A stretch of 64,000 bases of DNA from positions 3,566,720 through 3,630,719 of the forward strand of contig NC_033638.1 of assembly GCF_001540865.1 (NCBI RefSeq). Reading direction: 5' to 3'. This DNA is from Ananas comosus (Eukaryota; Streptophyta; Magnoliopsida; Poales; Bromeliaceae). Shown one piece after another: positions 32,722 through 45,762 of the stretch. Below the pieces are notes generated by a model. That model was not told where the DNA came from, ran no database searches, and was given only the letters and a program-made list of their open reading frames with translations. The first letter of the stretch is position 1; each line of letters starts with the position of its first letter. A program made the position numbers and the translations under genes.

Positions 32722-33954
32722 CTAGTGTAGGCCCCCGCTTCGCGGCGGGAAATTTATACAATTTATTTAAAATTAAAAATTTTTAACACCTATTTGTTTA
32801 AATCCTAAAATTTGAAATTAACATTTTGAACATTTAAATTTTAAAAATGCATTTTATCTTAATTCAATTTGTATATTTTGAATATATTATTTTAGTTAGA
32901 GTTTTGTTGATTCCTAATCTTTCCAATTCTAAACTTTTATATGCATCGAATAACTCGCTGTAATTTTAAATTTTGAGGAATTCAGTAAGGTAATTTGACA
33001 TTCCATGATATATTTAGTAAATTAATATATATAATTTTTAAAATTTTAAATTTTATAATTTGAATATAAAATTTAAAATCTACAATTCAGAAACTAAAAT
33101 GTAAAATTTAAAACAGGAAAATTTTAAAATTTAGTTTTAGTAATTAAGGAAAAATATACAATTTTAAATTTTAAGTTTTAAATTTTAAATTTCAAAATCT
33201 AATATTTTAAATATTAAATTATAAATTAAATTAAAAAAATTCAATTGTTAAATTTTAAATGGTGAAATTTCAATTTCAAATGTTAAAATTTAAAATTTAA
33301 GCTTCGACATTTTATAGTAACCGCAATTTTGCAAAAGGTAGAACTAAAAATCCATCAAAAACTAATAGTAAGAACGAAACATCAATAGTTGCATAACAAC
33401 AATATGATATATATATCAGAAGTACTTGATTCAGTGATACCTTGTAATATGAAATTAACCAGCGAATCGATCTACATGAAGAAGTCCTAATTTATATCAT
33501 AAAACTTGAATAGAACTATAATAAGAATTGTTTTAGATATTTGTACATAATTTAGATGGATTACAAGCATTTACTTACAGATTCACCACTTGCATTCATA
33601 AAAGTTTGAGGTTTGACAAGCATGACGGGAGAATCACCAAAACGGCCTGCATAAAAATCGCAAAAATTTTAAATGTATTTTTCCAAAAAAATTAAAATGT
33701 AAAATTGAGTGGACAATTCAAATATAAAACTAAATTTTGATTTGATTCAAATTTAAACTTATAATCAATTTAAAATTTTAATTTATATATCAAATTTAGA
33801 ATGCTTGATTGAATTTATATTTTAATTCAATTTCTAATTCAAAATCTATAATTACAAATTAAATATCTAAATTTAAATACCTTAAATTAAAGTCAAAATT
33901 AAATTAAAATTAAAAAAAACTCTAAAATCCTCTTCTCTATATGTAAAGAGAAGA
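32722..33954 (-). mobile_element. Non-autonomous Helitron, minus strand
   Basis: On the minus strand the 3' end reads CCCGCCGCGAAGCGGG (hairpin), 9 bases, then CTAG at 32725-32722, followed by host T. This is the Helitron terminus. The 5' end is proposed at 33954 (A^TC; TCTTCTCTTTACATATAGAG). The body is extremely AT-rich with repeated aaattttaaattt words and no RepHel protein. The 3' end is strong; the 5' end is inferred. Confidence 0.7.
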
Positions 33955-34428
33955 TGTATTTCTTTCTATCTAGTATTATTTTTCTCTCACAGTATTATTA
34001 AACTGTTTTTTTTGGTTGCCAACCTCTACATTACTATTAATAAATCTATTATTTCTGATAAATATAAACCTTTATTAAGAGATACTGCATAAATAGTAGA
34101 AAAATAAAAAATAAATTTTCATGATAAACTTATTGAAGTTTCTAACAAGTTATTTTTAATTTTTTTGAAATGAGTAGAATATATGCTCTGCCATTTTTAA
34201 CTAAACTTTTTAACAATTTTTATATAAAATTATGGTTTTGTTGCTATAATGTAGGGATTGAAAAAAAAAATAGTAAGTGGTGTCTTTTTTGAGGGAGAAA
34301 AAAAAAAAGTACACTACAAAGTAAACAGACTATCTATAACTATATATTATTCCTCAATAACTGCACACGTGTCGGGAGTTAAGGCCGCGGGCGCGGGCGC
34401 GGGGCGCGGGCGACCGCGGGCGCTAGCG
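33955..34428. other. AT-rich DNA passing into a GC-rich block before the LARD
   Basis: No gene. From 34383 the sequence turns sharply GC-rich (gcgggcgcgggcgcggggcg), like the GC-rich elements right of the LARD (52549 and 55474). TAGCG (34424-34428) borders the LTR and resembles TGGCG next to the other LTR end. Confidence 0.55.
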
Positions 34429-37400
34429 TGTCATGCCCCGGGGTCCCTTTTAGTTTGAAACACAGCGGAAAAGCATCTAAATTTTATTTTAAAAACCTGA
34501 CCCCAGGGTATGCCAGATCCGCCACGAATACAGAAAATTCACTGTTCACACGGGCACAGTCTCCCCTGTATTTGCACGGCGTCGTACAAGTACAACAGTA
34601 CAAACAGGATACAACCACAACTAAATGAATATAGAGATAACTATACATTCATACATTCACCATTCACATCACAGATTTACATTCAATGTCTAACATAAAT
34701 CCACAAAAAGCCTTTTGAAATCTGTTCCCTTCACGGAAATTTTTATTTTTTAAAAACGCCACCACGAGGGGTAGAAAACCTTTTGTTTACGAAAACCATG
34801 AATCTTTTTTATTACTTTTACAAAGCCAAATCCAAATATAATAATTAACTGAAATACCAAAAACTGAACAATGATATGTCTAAGTTATACCAACAGAAAT
34901 AAAAAGGATGACGACTAAACCGAACAAACCGGGTCGGAAGCTCTAACGACCGCTACGAACGTGTCTCACATCTCGTCTCACCCTCACCGCCCGCAATACC
35001 TAAAAAATGGTAGCGGAGGTGAGAATATATAAACATGTCTCCCCACCCAGTGGGTGCCGCAAGCCGAAGAAGGCGAGGAGTACTCACCAGATCAGGAAGA
35101 GATAAATAACATGGGTAAGTGAAATACAGTAGCAACGATAATGAACGAATGAGATATATAAATGAAAGAACAACTACCGCTACTGTAACGAAGAATTGAA
35201 AGCATATAAGGATATCGAAACTATAGTAGCAAGACAACTGTAAAGAAGACTGTAAGTATACATGCAACAACCATTACTATAGCTATATGCGTCAACCGGA
35301 CGATAAGTCCAAATATACCCAATCTGAAAACTTGGCCCTGTTGGTCCGCACGGCAGACCTCAAGCCTATGCCACTGTCACTCTACTTGTGTATAACCCAA
35401 GGTAGCCTATGGGCTCACATCCTGCATATAACCCAAGGTAGCCTATGGGCTCACGGGTTGGCACACCCAACCACTTTTCCGGAAAAGAACACCCTCTTGC
35501 GGTGGATCAGACCGCTGGTGTTCGTGAAATGCGTACGAGTCTCGGGCGATCAATACTGATATACTCAAAAGCCAACCGCCGGCAATCAGCCGACAATCAC
35601 TGCCTCTTGGGGCAAACCGACCAATAGGTCATCAAACTGTAAGGAAGCACTAGAACCGACCACTCAGGTCAACTAGGATGGAACAACTGAACATCGTCTC
35701 CAATGTATGCAAGTACTACTCAATGTCAACTAACTGTATACTCAAGAACCGACCAATAGGTCACACGAATGTCACATCATGTATCACTGAAGTCCAGAAC
35801 TACCGTCAGCCACTAGCTGACAATCCAACCCCTCAGGGTACACCGACCTCAACGATCATTGAACGACAGAAATCAAGAAACCGACTGAATAGGTCACAGA
35901 TACAAGATACAAGAACTGACCAATCAGGTCACTGATACGAAGTACGAGAACCGACCAACCAGATCACTGATATGAAGTACGAGAACCGACCAACCAGGTC
36001 ACTGATATGAAGTACGAGAACCGACCAACCAGGTCACTGATATCACATACAAGTAAACTACTCTACTCCTACACATGGTACTAAGTATGGAAACATCTGA
36101 GTAGAGTATAACCAAAACAACATGGGTGCTAGGCTCAACACTATATATGAAGATATATATATGCCAAATAACAATGAGAGTAAGGGTAAGAAACCATCAC
36201 CGAGCGTGCACCACTGTACTGACTTCGGATCGAAGTACCCACCTGTACGAATGTCGCGCCTGTCTCCTGACTGCGAAAGAAAGTCAATCAGACCTAAGGA
36301 AGGTCCACCGGGTTAGTGTCTAACCCACAACTAATAACCACTAAATCCACAACCCACAAACAAACCCACGGAGATTGGTTTCCCAAACCGATCGCCGTAA
36401 TACGTCGGAAGTCCCGTAATCGCACGGGGACTCCGCCGGGACCCACGAACTGTCCCGGAACATACCAACTAGAGCTACGAGTCACCCGCTGCCACTAAAT
36501 ATAAATAATCGTGCATCATGGTAGCGAACACAACTCCTCACGTCAAACAATTATCGTCAGATAATTGTTTCGATCCGGGTTCCTGGAAGTGTCTAATTCG
36601 ACGCCGGAACCCACCGTCGCTTACCCGTTATTTTCGAACCCTCGAAACGATGCGGGTGACCAGCCAACAAGGCTCAGCGACTACACCATAGCTCACGAGG
36701 CACCGTCAGAATAATTTCGATCTGAAAACGCGTTCCGTCGGCGGATTTTGCCGACGAACGCACCGAAAGTCAATTTCCGGTCTTCGCAAAGGCTTGGGGC
36801 CTTGGACAATCAGTCCAGAGGTCACCCATTGCCTGTACACGCTGCCCACAGCGACCACGACAAACAAAATTGCATAAAAGCCCTCCCGATTACCTGAAAT
36901 CACATTATTTTATGTGATTTCGGCGCTTTTATGGTCCGTCTACACAAACTAGAAGTCATTCAGCCAAACCGAGACACCTACTGACAGGTCTCGGTGTGCC
37001 GGAGGCCGTGCTCACCTTTCAGAGCACTGCCGGCCACTGTGGCACGCGCACGAGCGATGCGAAAATCAGTGAAACAGCGCGCACAGCGCTAAGGTCGCGT
37101 CTAATACACAAACCAGGGCATCTTTAACCCTGCCGGAGGTGAACACGATGTTCAGCACGAGTCGTAGATCATCGTGCTCACTTCCCGAGGTGAAGGAGAC
37201 TTATCGGATCACCGGAAAGGTGACCGGAAACGTAAGACTATGTGCTGGAACATAAAAATAGCATACCAGAGTCAGGGAGAGCTAGGGTTGGTCGCCGGCG
37301 GCCGGACGGCTGGCGGTACGGCCAGGGAAGGGTGCGGCTGGTCAGTGTGGTCCGGGGAACCTGCTGGCCGGCGGCGGGAGGCGGCCGGTGGCACGGCGGC

Positions 37401-38745
37401 TGCGATCCAATCGGCCAAGCTGCTCTCGGGTTCAAGGGCGTCGGCGATAAGGCGGCGGCCGGAAGAGCCCGGGATTGCGACGATCCGTCGCCGGAGGTCG
37501 AGGAGGAGGTGGCGCGCACGGCGCATGGCGGCGGGGGCGCACGGTGGCGGTGTTGGCTCCGCCTTGACCCGCACCAGATCTGGGCGGCCGCAGGATGGAA
37601 GAGCGGCAGCCGGCAGCGCACAGGGATGGCGGGGAAGCGCGCCGAAAGTCGCCGGAAGGCGGCGCGGCCAATGGGGAGCGGTGGCCGCACGCGAAACCTG
37701 AGCTCGAGCCTGCTCGGTCTGGGTTGACCCGAGCTGGCCGCAGCTCGCTCAGCTGGCTCCAGCGGCGCGTGCTGACGGCAGAAACGTCTGGTAATGGTGC
37801 CGGACGTTGGTCTCGGCTTGAGGATGGTGGCGCTCAGACTTAGATGACTCCTTGAGACCCCCAACCACAACATGGTGGAGTGGTTGGCTGAGAAGGAGGG
37901 AGAAGGTGGTACGGAAGGGTTTTTCGGTGGCCGAAGAAGCTCACCGGCGGTCAGGGCGCGCGCGTACGGCAGGGCAGCGATGAAGCTAACGACGGCTAGG
38001 GTTAGCTGGTAGCTGGGTGGACTCGGGTTAGGGTTTCCTTTGTGAAACCCGAGCTAACCTATATATATATAGGTGAAAATTGCTGAAAAGTCCTCCGTAG
38101 CCCACTAATCTCAACTAGGTTCCCTGCCAGTAAGTGAACATTGCGCAGAAGCCCCTCGACGTTTGAATTCACGCAAAACGGCACATAAAATATAGGGTCT
38201 ATTCACGATTTATCTGTTTTGGCAATTTGACCCCTCAGCGGACTTTTCGCGATTCCCGAAGATACGTCAGTCGGATTTCCGAACGGATTGCTCCAGCGCG
38301 TTCAGCATGGCTGGGGCATCAAATCTAGTATTTTGTTTCGTCCGATTTGGTCTTCGATTGGCGACAAAACCAACCCTCTTTGCTTCCACCACATAACCAC
38401 CTATATTAATATATGTGAAATCAATCAAACCCCTTTTTCCTGACAACCGAGCATTGGAACCCAATTCCGTCAGTGCCATTGGGTTCAGAATAGTCGAGCC
38501 GTTCGAAGCGAGCTATTGGAGTCCTATGTTTGGAGTCCAATACACACCAGAACCCTTCTCTACTCACTGGCTCATCCGAAAAGTCGGAGTTACTATTCAC
38601 TTTAAGTCATCGGTCCTGGTTGCTTAACTTTTCCATTCTATCTCGTTTTCTCCCGAAACTTGACGAGTGCTTATGTAATTAAATTACACACAAAAATATC
38701 GTCAACAGAGAGTTCAGCTATACTATCAAAATCTCAATCCTTACA
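34429..38745 (-). mobile_element. LARD 3' LTR (LTR1), 4317 bp
   Basis: Minus-strand LTR beginning TGTAAGGATTGAG at 38745 and ending GGGGCATGACA at 34429. It is repeated as LTR2 from 41173 with few differences by eye. The middle (37270-37950) is GC-rich and gives long spurious frames on both strands. A TATATATATA box is at about 38058-38070. It holds degenerate 'accgaccaa.aggtca' repeats at 35620-36045. No protein-coding domain was seen. Confidence 0.85.
35904..36043. repeat. 35-bp tandem repeat, four units, in LTR1
   Basis: Units of 35 bp with the core 'gaagtacgagaaccgacc' start at 35904, 35939, 35974 and 36009. LTR2 has only three units (about 42650-42755), one of them with the variant 'cattaatac'. 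The noisy copy near 49810-49915 also has three units and the same variant, which ties it to LTR2. Confidence 0.85.
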
Positions 38746-41172
38746 TTATCCCCCCTTAAAAGAAGTTTCGTCCCCAAAACTTGACCACGTACCCACCGTA
38801 AATGAATTCAGACATTACTCTGCCACTGCGATATCACCTTGAGTACTGGTCAGTTACAATATGCTTGAATCTGGACGGATCAACCTCTCAAAGGTGGGGA
38901 GAAAAGTATTGCAGTTCCACTCGGATTAGACGAGGGAAAACATACTAACCCAAAATCTACGGACCAAAACTCACCGGGATCAACACCATCCTATAACCTG
39001 CGGACAAAGACAGTCCCGCGACCAGGATTATCAAATCCCAAATTACCAACTCTGAGATAAAAATTCTCCACTCAGAAACTTTAGATACACTCTACGTTAA
39101 TCCGCATACCAGTAACCGACTCGACTACGTCGAAGGTTCACGTAGAAGAGATACACCACAAGTCTGGAGTTTATTTTCATAGGCCGAAAAGACATACTCT
39201 GACTAACCAACAACGTTAACCTGCTCACCACGAGTGATTACGAAGCGTTGTTCCGACAACCGAGACAATAACACTCACTATAGAGACCACAGTCTCCCAC
39301 CAGATAACCACACAACTGCAAAAACCTCCATCAACGGAAAGTCACATGCAGTATTCTACAGTCCTAGGTCCAAGACCTCACTTTCCACCAGACCAAAAGG
39401 TCCAAGGCTGACAATACCAATTGAGCTGGACAATTTGTTCGCTTAATATTTCAATCCAACCAACATACGTCTCATGCAAGTCCATTACTTGGTGCACAGG
39501 ATCGCCAATCGCAATATGCGATACTAACCATCGGTGATGCCCAACACTTGTCTCTACGAAACCCTGTCGCTGCCGTCCTACAAAGGACCCTAGCGATCGA
39601 TGTTCCCAGTAACACCCAAATACCTGTCTCATTGAGACCCAGGCGCACCTGTCACCAAATAACCGGACAAGCATACCACTCCAAGGTTTGCACGATAAGC
39701 TAAGTCGCAAACCTTACACGCTATCACATACGGTGACAATCAAAACCAACAACCAGGCTTAAGTCACTCAACAACTGTGATTCTACCTCCCGGCAAACAG
39801 ATCGAGACTACTAACCAACCAAACCTTTTAGCAGTGGGAAGCACAACTAAAGAACTAACGAGCACCTAGACTCAACCAGAGTCGAAACCATCATCAGTGA
39901 CGATAAACCAACTGCGCAAAACCTACTAGGGAATAATCCAAAGCTCACTATGTGGTTAGAGATGACCAACACTCAAGATTTCCCAAGACAATCTAGAGAA
40001 AAATACCGACCCAATCCATGAGTCCCAAACGGGAAGAGGGTATTTCGTCCCAACTTTCGACAGTATATTGTCTGCAGCCAATGTACTTATCAAAAGAAAA
40101 GCGAAATACCGAAGATCTACTACCAACAACAAGTTGGAAGCACGACACGTCGAAGTATTAAGCCACTTGATATCTCTTCACTGAACCAAAAGTTCATAAC
40201 CAAAACCGTCAAAACATCGACTTTGCAAGTCGACATTCGAAACAAGATCGACCCAGAACTGACTCTCTGGGAGTCCCATAGCTTTCAACATCCGAAAGCT
40301 GCTTACGACTAAGCCGCGAACCGTACAAACTGAGGCTTTAGGAAACGGTTTTTCCAACCGATTTCTGCACCACATCCGAGCTATAATCAGAGCTCCGAGA
40401 ACTCCGACAATACAATGAACCCTACCACAAACCACAGACTAACCCACAACACACCAATTTGGGTATTAGGATAACCGCATACGATGTATGCATCAATAGA
40501 GATCTGACACCAAAACTGTGTCAATCTGATTCTAATACATGTCAATTTGACGAATGAACTAGTTATAGGTCAAAAGGCTCAAACCGCTGATTTCATCAGC
40601 AATCAAGGAAGAGAGGTAGGCATCAAAACCCTACTCCAAGATCTAAGGAAGAATCAACAACATTGCAGTCGCCTAACCGACCGCTACTATAACCTTGGGC
40701 TACACTCTAGTAGCCCCACAGAAGCCGCGACCGTAACTGGTCTTAGTGCCGTCTCCGTAGAGACACTCCCAGTAGCTCTCGTGCCCTCAGTAGGAAGAGT
40801 GGCCTGGGCGTCGGCAGTTAAGACACTCGTCTAGGCCCAATAATCATTGGCCCATCAAGGCCCCACCTGACAGGAATGGCTACACCTGGGTAACTTCACC
40901 CCGCCACTCAATGTCATAAGTACACCACCACTACTCCCAACTGAGACACCAGCTTGTGCGAAAGTCGTAGCACACACGGAAATAACGGTGCACTCGAGTT
41001 TACCAAACTCGTCATGCACACCGAGACACCAGCCCAAACCCCGGACTCATGTGCCCATACACCGTAGGTCTTCCTATGGGTCAACCTAACCAATGGTTCA
41101 GTTTCATTTACTTTTCAAAACAACCTGTGAAATGTGTTGTGGTTGTAACTCGGCTCTAACACCACTTTAATC
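38746..41172 (-). mobile_element. LARD internal region, non-coding, with polypurine tract
   Basis: 2427 bp between the LTRs. On the minus strand it ends GACGAAACTTC...TTTTAAGGGGGGATAA (38761-38746), the polypurine tract. The sequence before it resembles the 3' end of element A at 2254-2290, so the LARD probably descends from a Tekay chromovirus. No gag, protease, RT or integrase motif is visible; the longest frame (39710-39378) is 110 codons and unlike any known domain. Mobility would need proteins from a relative. Confidence 0.75.
41150..41164 (-). promoter_or_regulatory. LARD primer-binding site
   Basis: The minus strand reads TGGTGTTAGAGCCGA, a variant (two changes) of the initiator tRNA-Met site TGGTATCAGAGCC. 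It lies 8 bases after the LTR2 end at 41173. Confidence 0.7.
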
Positions 41173-43926
41173 TGTCACGCCCCGGGGTCCCTTTTAGTTT
41201 GAAACATAGCGGAAAAGCGTCTAAATTTTTTTTTGAAAACCTGACCCCAGGGTATGCCAGATCCGCCACAAATATAGAAAATTCACTGTTCACACGGATA
41301 GAGTCTCCCCTGTATTTGCACGGCGTCGCACAAGTACAACAAGTAAACCGAATGCAACCACAACTAAATGAATATAGAGATAACTATACATTCATACATT
41401 CACCATTCACATCACAGATTTACATTCAATGTCTAACATAAATCCACAGAAAGCCTTTTGAAACCTGTTCCCTACACGGAAACTTTTATCTTTTAAAAAC
41501 GCTACCACGAGAGATAGAAAACCTTTTGTTTACGAAAACTATTAATCCTTTTTATTACTTTTACAAAGCCAAATCCAAATATAATAATTAACTGAAATAC
41601 CAAAAACTGAACAATGATATGTCTAAGTTATACCAACAGAAATAAAAAGGACGACGACTAAACCGAACAAACCGGGTCGGAAGCTCTAACGACCGCTACG
41701 AACGTGTCTCATGTCTCGTCTCACCCTCACCGCTCGCAATACCTAAAAAATAGTAGGGGAGGTGAGAATATATAAACATATCTCCCCTTCCAGTGGGTAC
41801 CGCAAGCCGAAGAAGGCGAGGAGTACTCACCGGGTCAGGAAGAGATAAATAATATAGGTAAGTGAAATACAGTAGCAATGATAATGAACGAATGAGATAT
41901 ATATATGAAAGAACAACTACCGCTACTGTAACGAAGAACTGAAAGCATACAAGGATATCAAAACTATAGTAGCAAGACAACTGTAAAGAATACTGTAAGT
42001 ATACATGCAACAACCGTTACTATAACTATATGCGCCAACCGGACGATAAGTCCAAATATACCCAATCTGAAAACTTGGCCCTGTTGGTGCGCACGGCAGA
42101 CCTCAAGCCTATGCCACTGCCACTCTACCGTGTATAACCCAAGGTAGCCTATGGGCTCACAGCCTGCATATAACCCAAGGTAGCCTATAGGCTCACGGGT
42201 TGGCACACCCAACCACTTTTTCGGAAAAGAACACCCTTTTGCGGTGGATCAGACCGCTGGTGTTCGTGAAATGCGTACGAGCCTCGGGCGATCAATGCTG
42301 ATATGCTCAAAAGCCAAACGTCGGCAACCAACCGACAATCACTGCCCCTTGGGGCAAACCGACCAATAGGTCATCAAACTGTAAGGAAGCAATAGAACAG
42401 ACCACTCAGGTCAACTAGGATGGAACAACTCAACATCGTCTCCAATGTATGCAAGTACTGCTCAATGTCAACTAACTGTATACTCAAGAACCGACCAATA
42501 GGTCACACGAATGTCACATCATGTATCACTGAAGTCCAGAACTACCGTAAGCCACTAGCCGACAATACAACCCCTCAGGGTACACCGACCTCAACGGTCA
42601 TCGAACGACAGAAGTCAAGGAACCGACTGAATAGGTTACAGATACAAGATACAAGAACTGACCAATCAGGTCACTGATACAAAGTACGAGAACCGACCAA
42701 CCAGGTCATTAATACGAAGTACGAGAACCGACCAACCAGGTCACTGATATCACATACAAGTAAACTACTCTACTCCTACACATGATACTAAGTATGGAAA
42801 CATCTGAGTAGAGTATAACCAAAACGACATGGGTGCTAGGCTCAACACTATATATGAAGATATATACATGCCAAATAACAATGAGAGTAAGGGTAAGAAA
42901 CCATCACCGAGCGTGCACCACTGTACCGACTTCGGATCGAAATACCTACCTGTATGAATGTCGCGCCTGTCTCCTGACTGCGAAAGAAAGTCAACCGGAC
43001 CTAAGGAAGGTCCACTGGGTTAGTGTCTAACCCACAACTAATAACCACTAAATCCACAACCCACAAACAAACCCACAGAGATCGGTTTCCCAAACCGATC
43101 GCCGTAATACGCCGGAAGTCCCGTAATCGCACGGGGACTCCGTCGGGACCCACGAACTATCCCGGAACATACCGACTCGAGCTACGAGTCACCCGCTGCC
43201 ACTAAGCATAAATAATCATGCATCATGGCAGTGAACACAACTCCTCATGTCGAAACAATTATCGTCGGATAATCGTTTCGATCCGGATTCCCGGAAGTGT
43301 CTAATTCGACACCGGAACCCACCGTCGCTCACCTGTGATTTTTGAACTCTCGAAACGATGCGGGTGACCAGCCAACAAGGCTCAGCGACTACACCATAGC
43401 TCACGAGGCACCGTCGGAATAATTTCAAACCGAAAACGCGTTCCGTCGGCGGATTTTGCCGACGAATGCACCGGAAGTCAATCTTCGGTCTTCGCAAAGG
43501 CTTGAGGCCTTGGACAATCAGTCCAGAGGTCACCCATTGCCTGTACACGCTGCCCACAGTGACCACGACAAACAAAATTGCATAAAAGCCCTCCCAATTA
43601 CCCGAAATCACATTATTTTATGTGATTTCGGCGCTTTTATGGTCTGTCTACACAAACTAGAAGTCATTCAGCCAAACCGAGACACCTACTGATAGGTCTC
43701 GGCGTGCTGGAGGCCATGCTCACCTTTTGGAGCACTGCTGGACACTGTGGCATGCGCACGAGCGATGAGAAAATCAGTGAAACAGCGCGCACAACGCTAA
43801 GGTCGCGTCTAATACACAAACCGGGGCATCTTTAACCCTACCGGAGGTGAACACAATGTTCAGCACGAGTCGTAGATCATCGTGCTCACTTCTCGAGGTG
43901 AAGGAGACTTATTGGATCACCGAAAA

Positions 43927-44135
43927 TGTAAGGAAGTGAATTCTCGAAACTCGAGGATTAGACTTCGATTAGAATCGACTATTCGTCGAGGGTGTAGGCT
44001 TCGGAAAGTCCGAAGGCGATTATAATGCGTAAAGTGCATTGAAGAAGGGCCCGCGAGAGCACCAAGTGCAAAACTTGCACTGGAGCAGAATTGCTCTCGG
44101 GGACCGGTCCCTGGCAGGGAGGGACCGGTTCCATC
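43927..44135 (+). mobile_element. Start of a Tekay-type LTR, ending at an N
   Basis: Begins TGTAAGGAAGTGAATTCTCG and follows the LTR start at 17833 base for base with differences. It includes tgctctcggggaccggtccc and a second GGGACCGGTTCC 21 bp further on. It stops at the N at 44136, with no LTR end. The block is probably misplaced by assembly. Confidence 0.7.
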
Positions 44136-44692
44136 NGGCTGCGATCCAATTCGCCAAGCTGCTCTCGGGTTCAAGGGCGCCAACGGCAAGGCGGCGGCCG
44201 AAAAAGCCCGGGACTGCGACGATCCGTCGTCGGAGGTCGAGGAGGAGGTGGCGCGCACGGCACATGGCGGCGGGGGCGCACGGTGGCGGAGTTGGCTCCG
44301 CCTTGGCCCGCACCAGATATGGGCGGCCGCAGGATGGAAAAGCAGCAGCTGGCGGTGCACGAGGACGGCGGGGAAGCGCGCCGAAGGTCGCCGGAAGGCG
44401 GTGCGGCCAATGGGGAGCGGTGGCCGCACCCAAAACCCGAGCTCGAGCCTGCTCGGTTTGGGCTGACCCGAGCTGGCCGCAGCTCGCTCAGCTGGCTCCG
44501 GCGGCGCGTGCTGACGGCGGAAACGTCCAGTGACGGTGCCGGACGTTGGTCTCGGCCAGAGGATGATGGCGCTCAGACTTAGATGACTCCTTGAGACCCC
44601 CAACCACAACATGGTCGTGTGGTTGGCCGAGAGGGAGGGAGAGGGTGGTGCGGAAGGGTTTTCTGGTGGCCGGAGAAGCTCGCCGGCGTTCN

Positions 44693-45174
44693 TAAAATTG
44701 ATGCAGTTTAAGTTAATTTTATATTTGACGAAAATTAATTGTAAGAATCACAAACAATTATTTCTCTTCTCATTCACTAACTATCGGGGGACTACGATAG
44801 CTACTAAAATTATTTCACTAACTAATGGGGGACTACTTATGCCTACTAAAATTTTTTGATGTACTTATTGCATCATTTAAATTCTGAAATTAATTTTTAT
44901 AACTAATTTTCAAGATTAAATTTTAAAATAACTACCCGCAGCATCGCGTGGGTCCTTTAACTAGTAGTGTATAATGTAGCATAGTGTAATTAAGGCTGAA
45001 ATACGTATTTTATTCTATCTCAAATAAACACCCTAGAAGTTTACAACTAAGTAAATCGTAGATGTCCACAACTAGCAGGTGTGTGAGTCTGTAAATCTAT
45101 TCTTCTATTCTACTACATTAAAGGAGGGTTTGGGGGGACCAAAGGTTGACACGTGTCCCCCCAAAACCCTCCTT

Positions 45175-45207
<33 letters not shown>
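44693..45207 (+). mobile_element. Helitron 3' end plus flank, duplicate of about 53267-53760
   Basis: Contains the terminus acccgcagcatcgcgtgggt, then 'cctttaa' and CTAG at 44961-44964. A flank 'tagtgtataatgtag' follows, then the hairpin at 45119-45176 and a CT run ending at the N at 45208. The same order occurs at about 53267-53760. Confidence 0.75.
45119..45176. repeat. Hairpin with about 21-bp stem
   Basis: TAAAGGAGGGTTTGGGGGGAC on the left is complementary, with one bulge, to GTCCCCCCAAAACCCTCCTTT on the right; the loop contains 'aaggttgacac'. A second copy is at 53672-53726. Confidence 0.85.
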
Positions 45208-45762
45208 NTATATATATATATATAGGTGAAAATTGCTGAAAAGTCCTCTGTAGCCCACTAATCTCAACTAGGTTCCATGCCAGTAAGTGAACATTGCGCA
45301 CAAGCCCCTCGACGTTCGAATTCACGCAAAATGGCACATAAAATATAGGGTCTATTCGCGACTTATCCGTTTTGCCAATTTGACCCCTCAGCGGACCTTT
45401 CGCGATTCCCGAAGATCCGTCCGTCGGATTTCCGAACGGATTGAGCATGGCTGGGGCATCAAATCTAGTATTTCGTTTCGTCCGATTTGGTCTTCGATTT
45501 GCGACAAACCAACCCTCTTTGCTTCCACCACATAACCACCTATATTAATATTTGTGAAATAAATCAAACCCCTTTTTCCCGACAACCGAGCATCAGAACC
45601 CAATTCCGTCAGTGCCATTGGGTTCAGAATAGTCGAGCCGTTCGAAATGAGCTATTGGAACCCTATGTTCGGAGTCCAATACGCACCAGAACCCTTCTCT
45701 ACTCACTGGCTCATCCGAAAAGCACGAGTTACTATTCACTTTAAGTCATCGGTCCTGGTCGC

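Larger units (their letters stand above)
41173..45762 (-). mobile_element. LARD 5' LTR (LTR2) with two suspicious inserts
   Basis: It matches LTR1 along 41173-43926, 44137-44691 and 45209-45762. Two foreign blocks (43927-44135 and 44693-45207) sit inside, bounded by single Ns at 44136, 44692 and 45208. The noisy copy of this LTR (48370-52548) runs through both points without the blocks. The LTR breaks off at about 45762, where LTR end sequence starts again. Confidence 0.8.

Noticed and set aside
35904..36043. A CRISPR-like array of regular repeats
   Set aside because: The units are contiguous tandem repeats with no unique spacers, in a plant retrotransposon LTR.
37238..37873. Frames of 160-211 codons on both strands in the GC-rich LTR section (also 44091-44612 and 51101-51598)
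   Set aside because: All six frames stay open because the sequence is GC-rich and poor in stop codons. Translations are Arg/Pro/Ala/Gly-rich, overlap on both strands, carry no domain, and lie in a repeated LTR.
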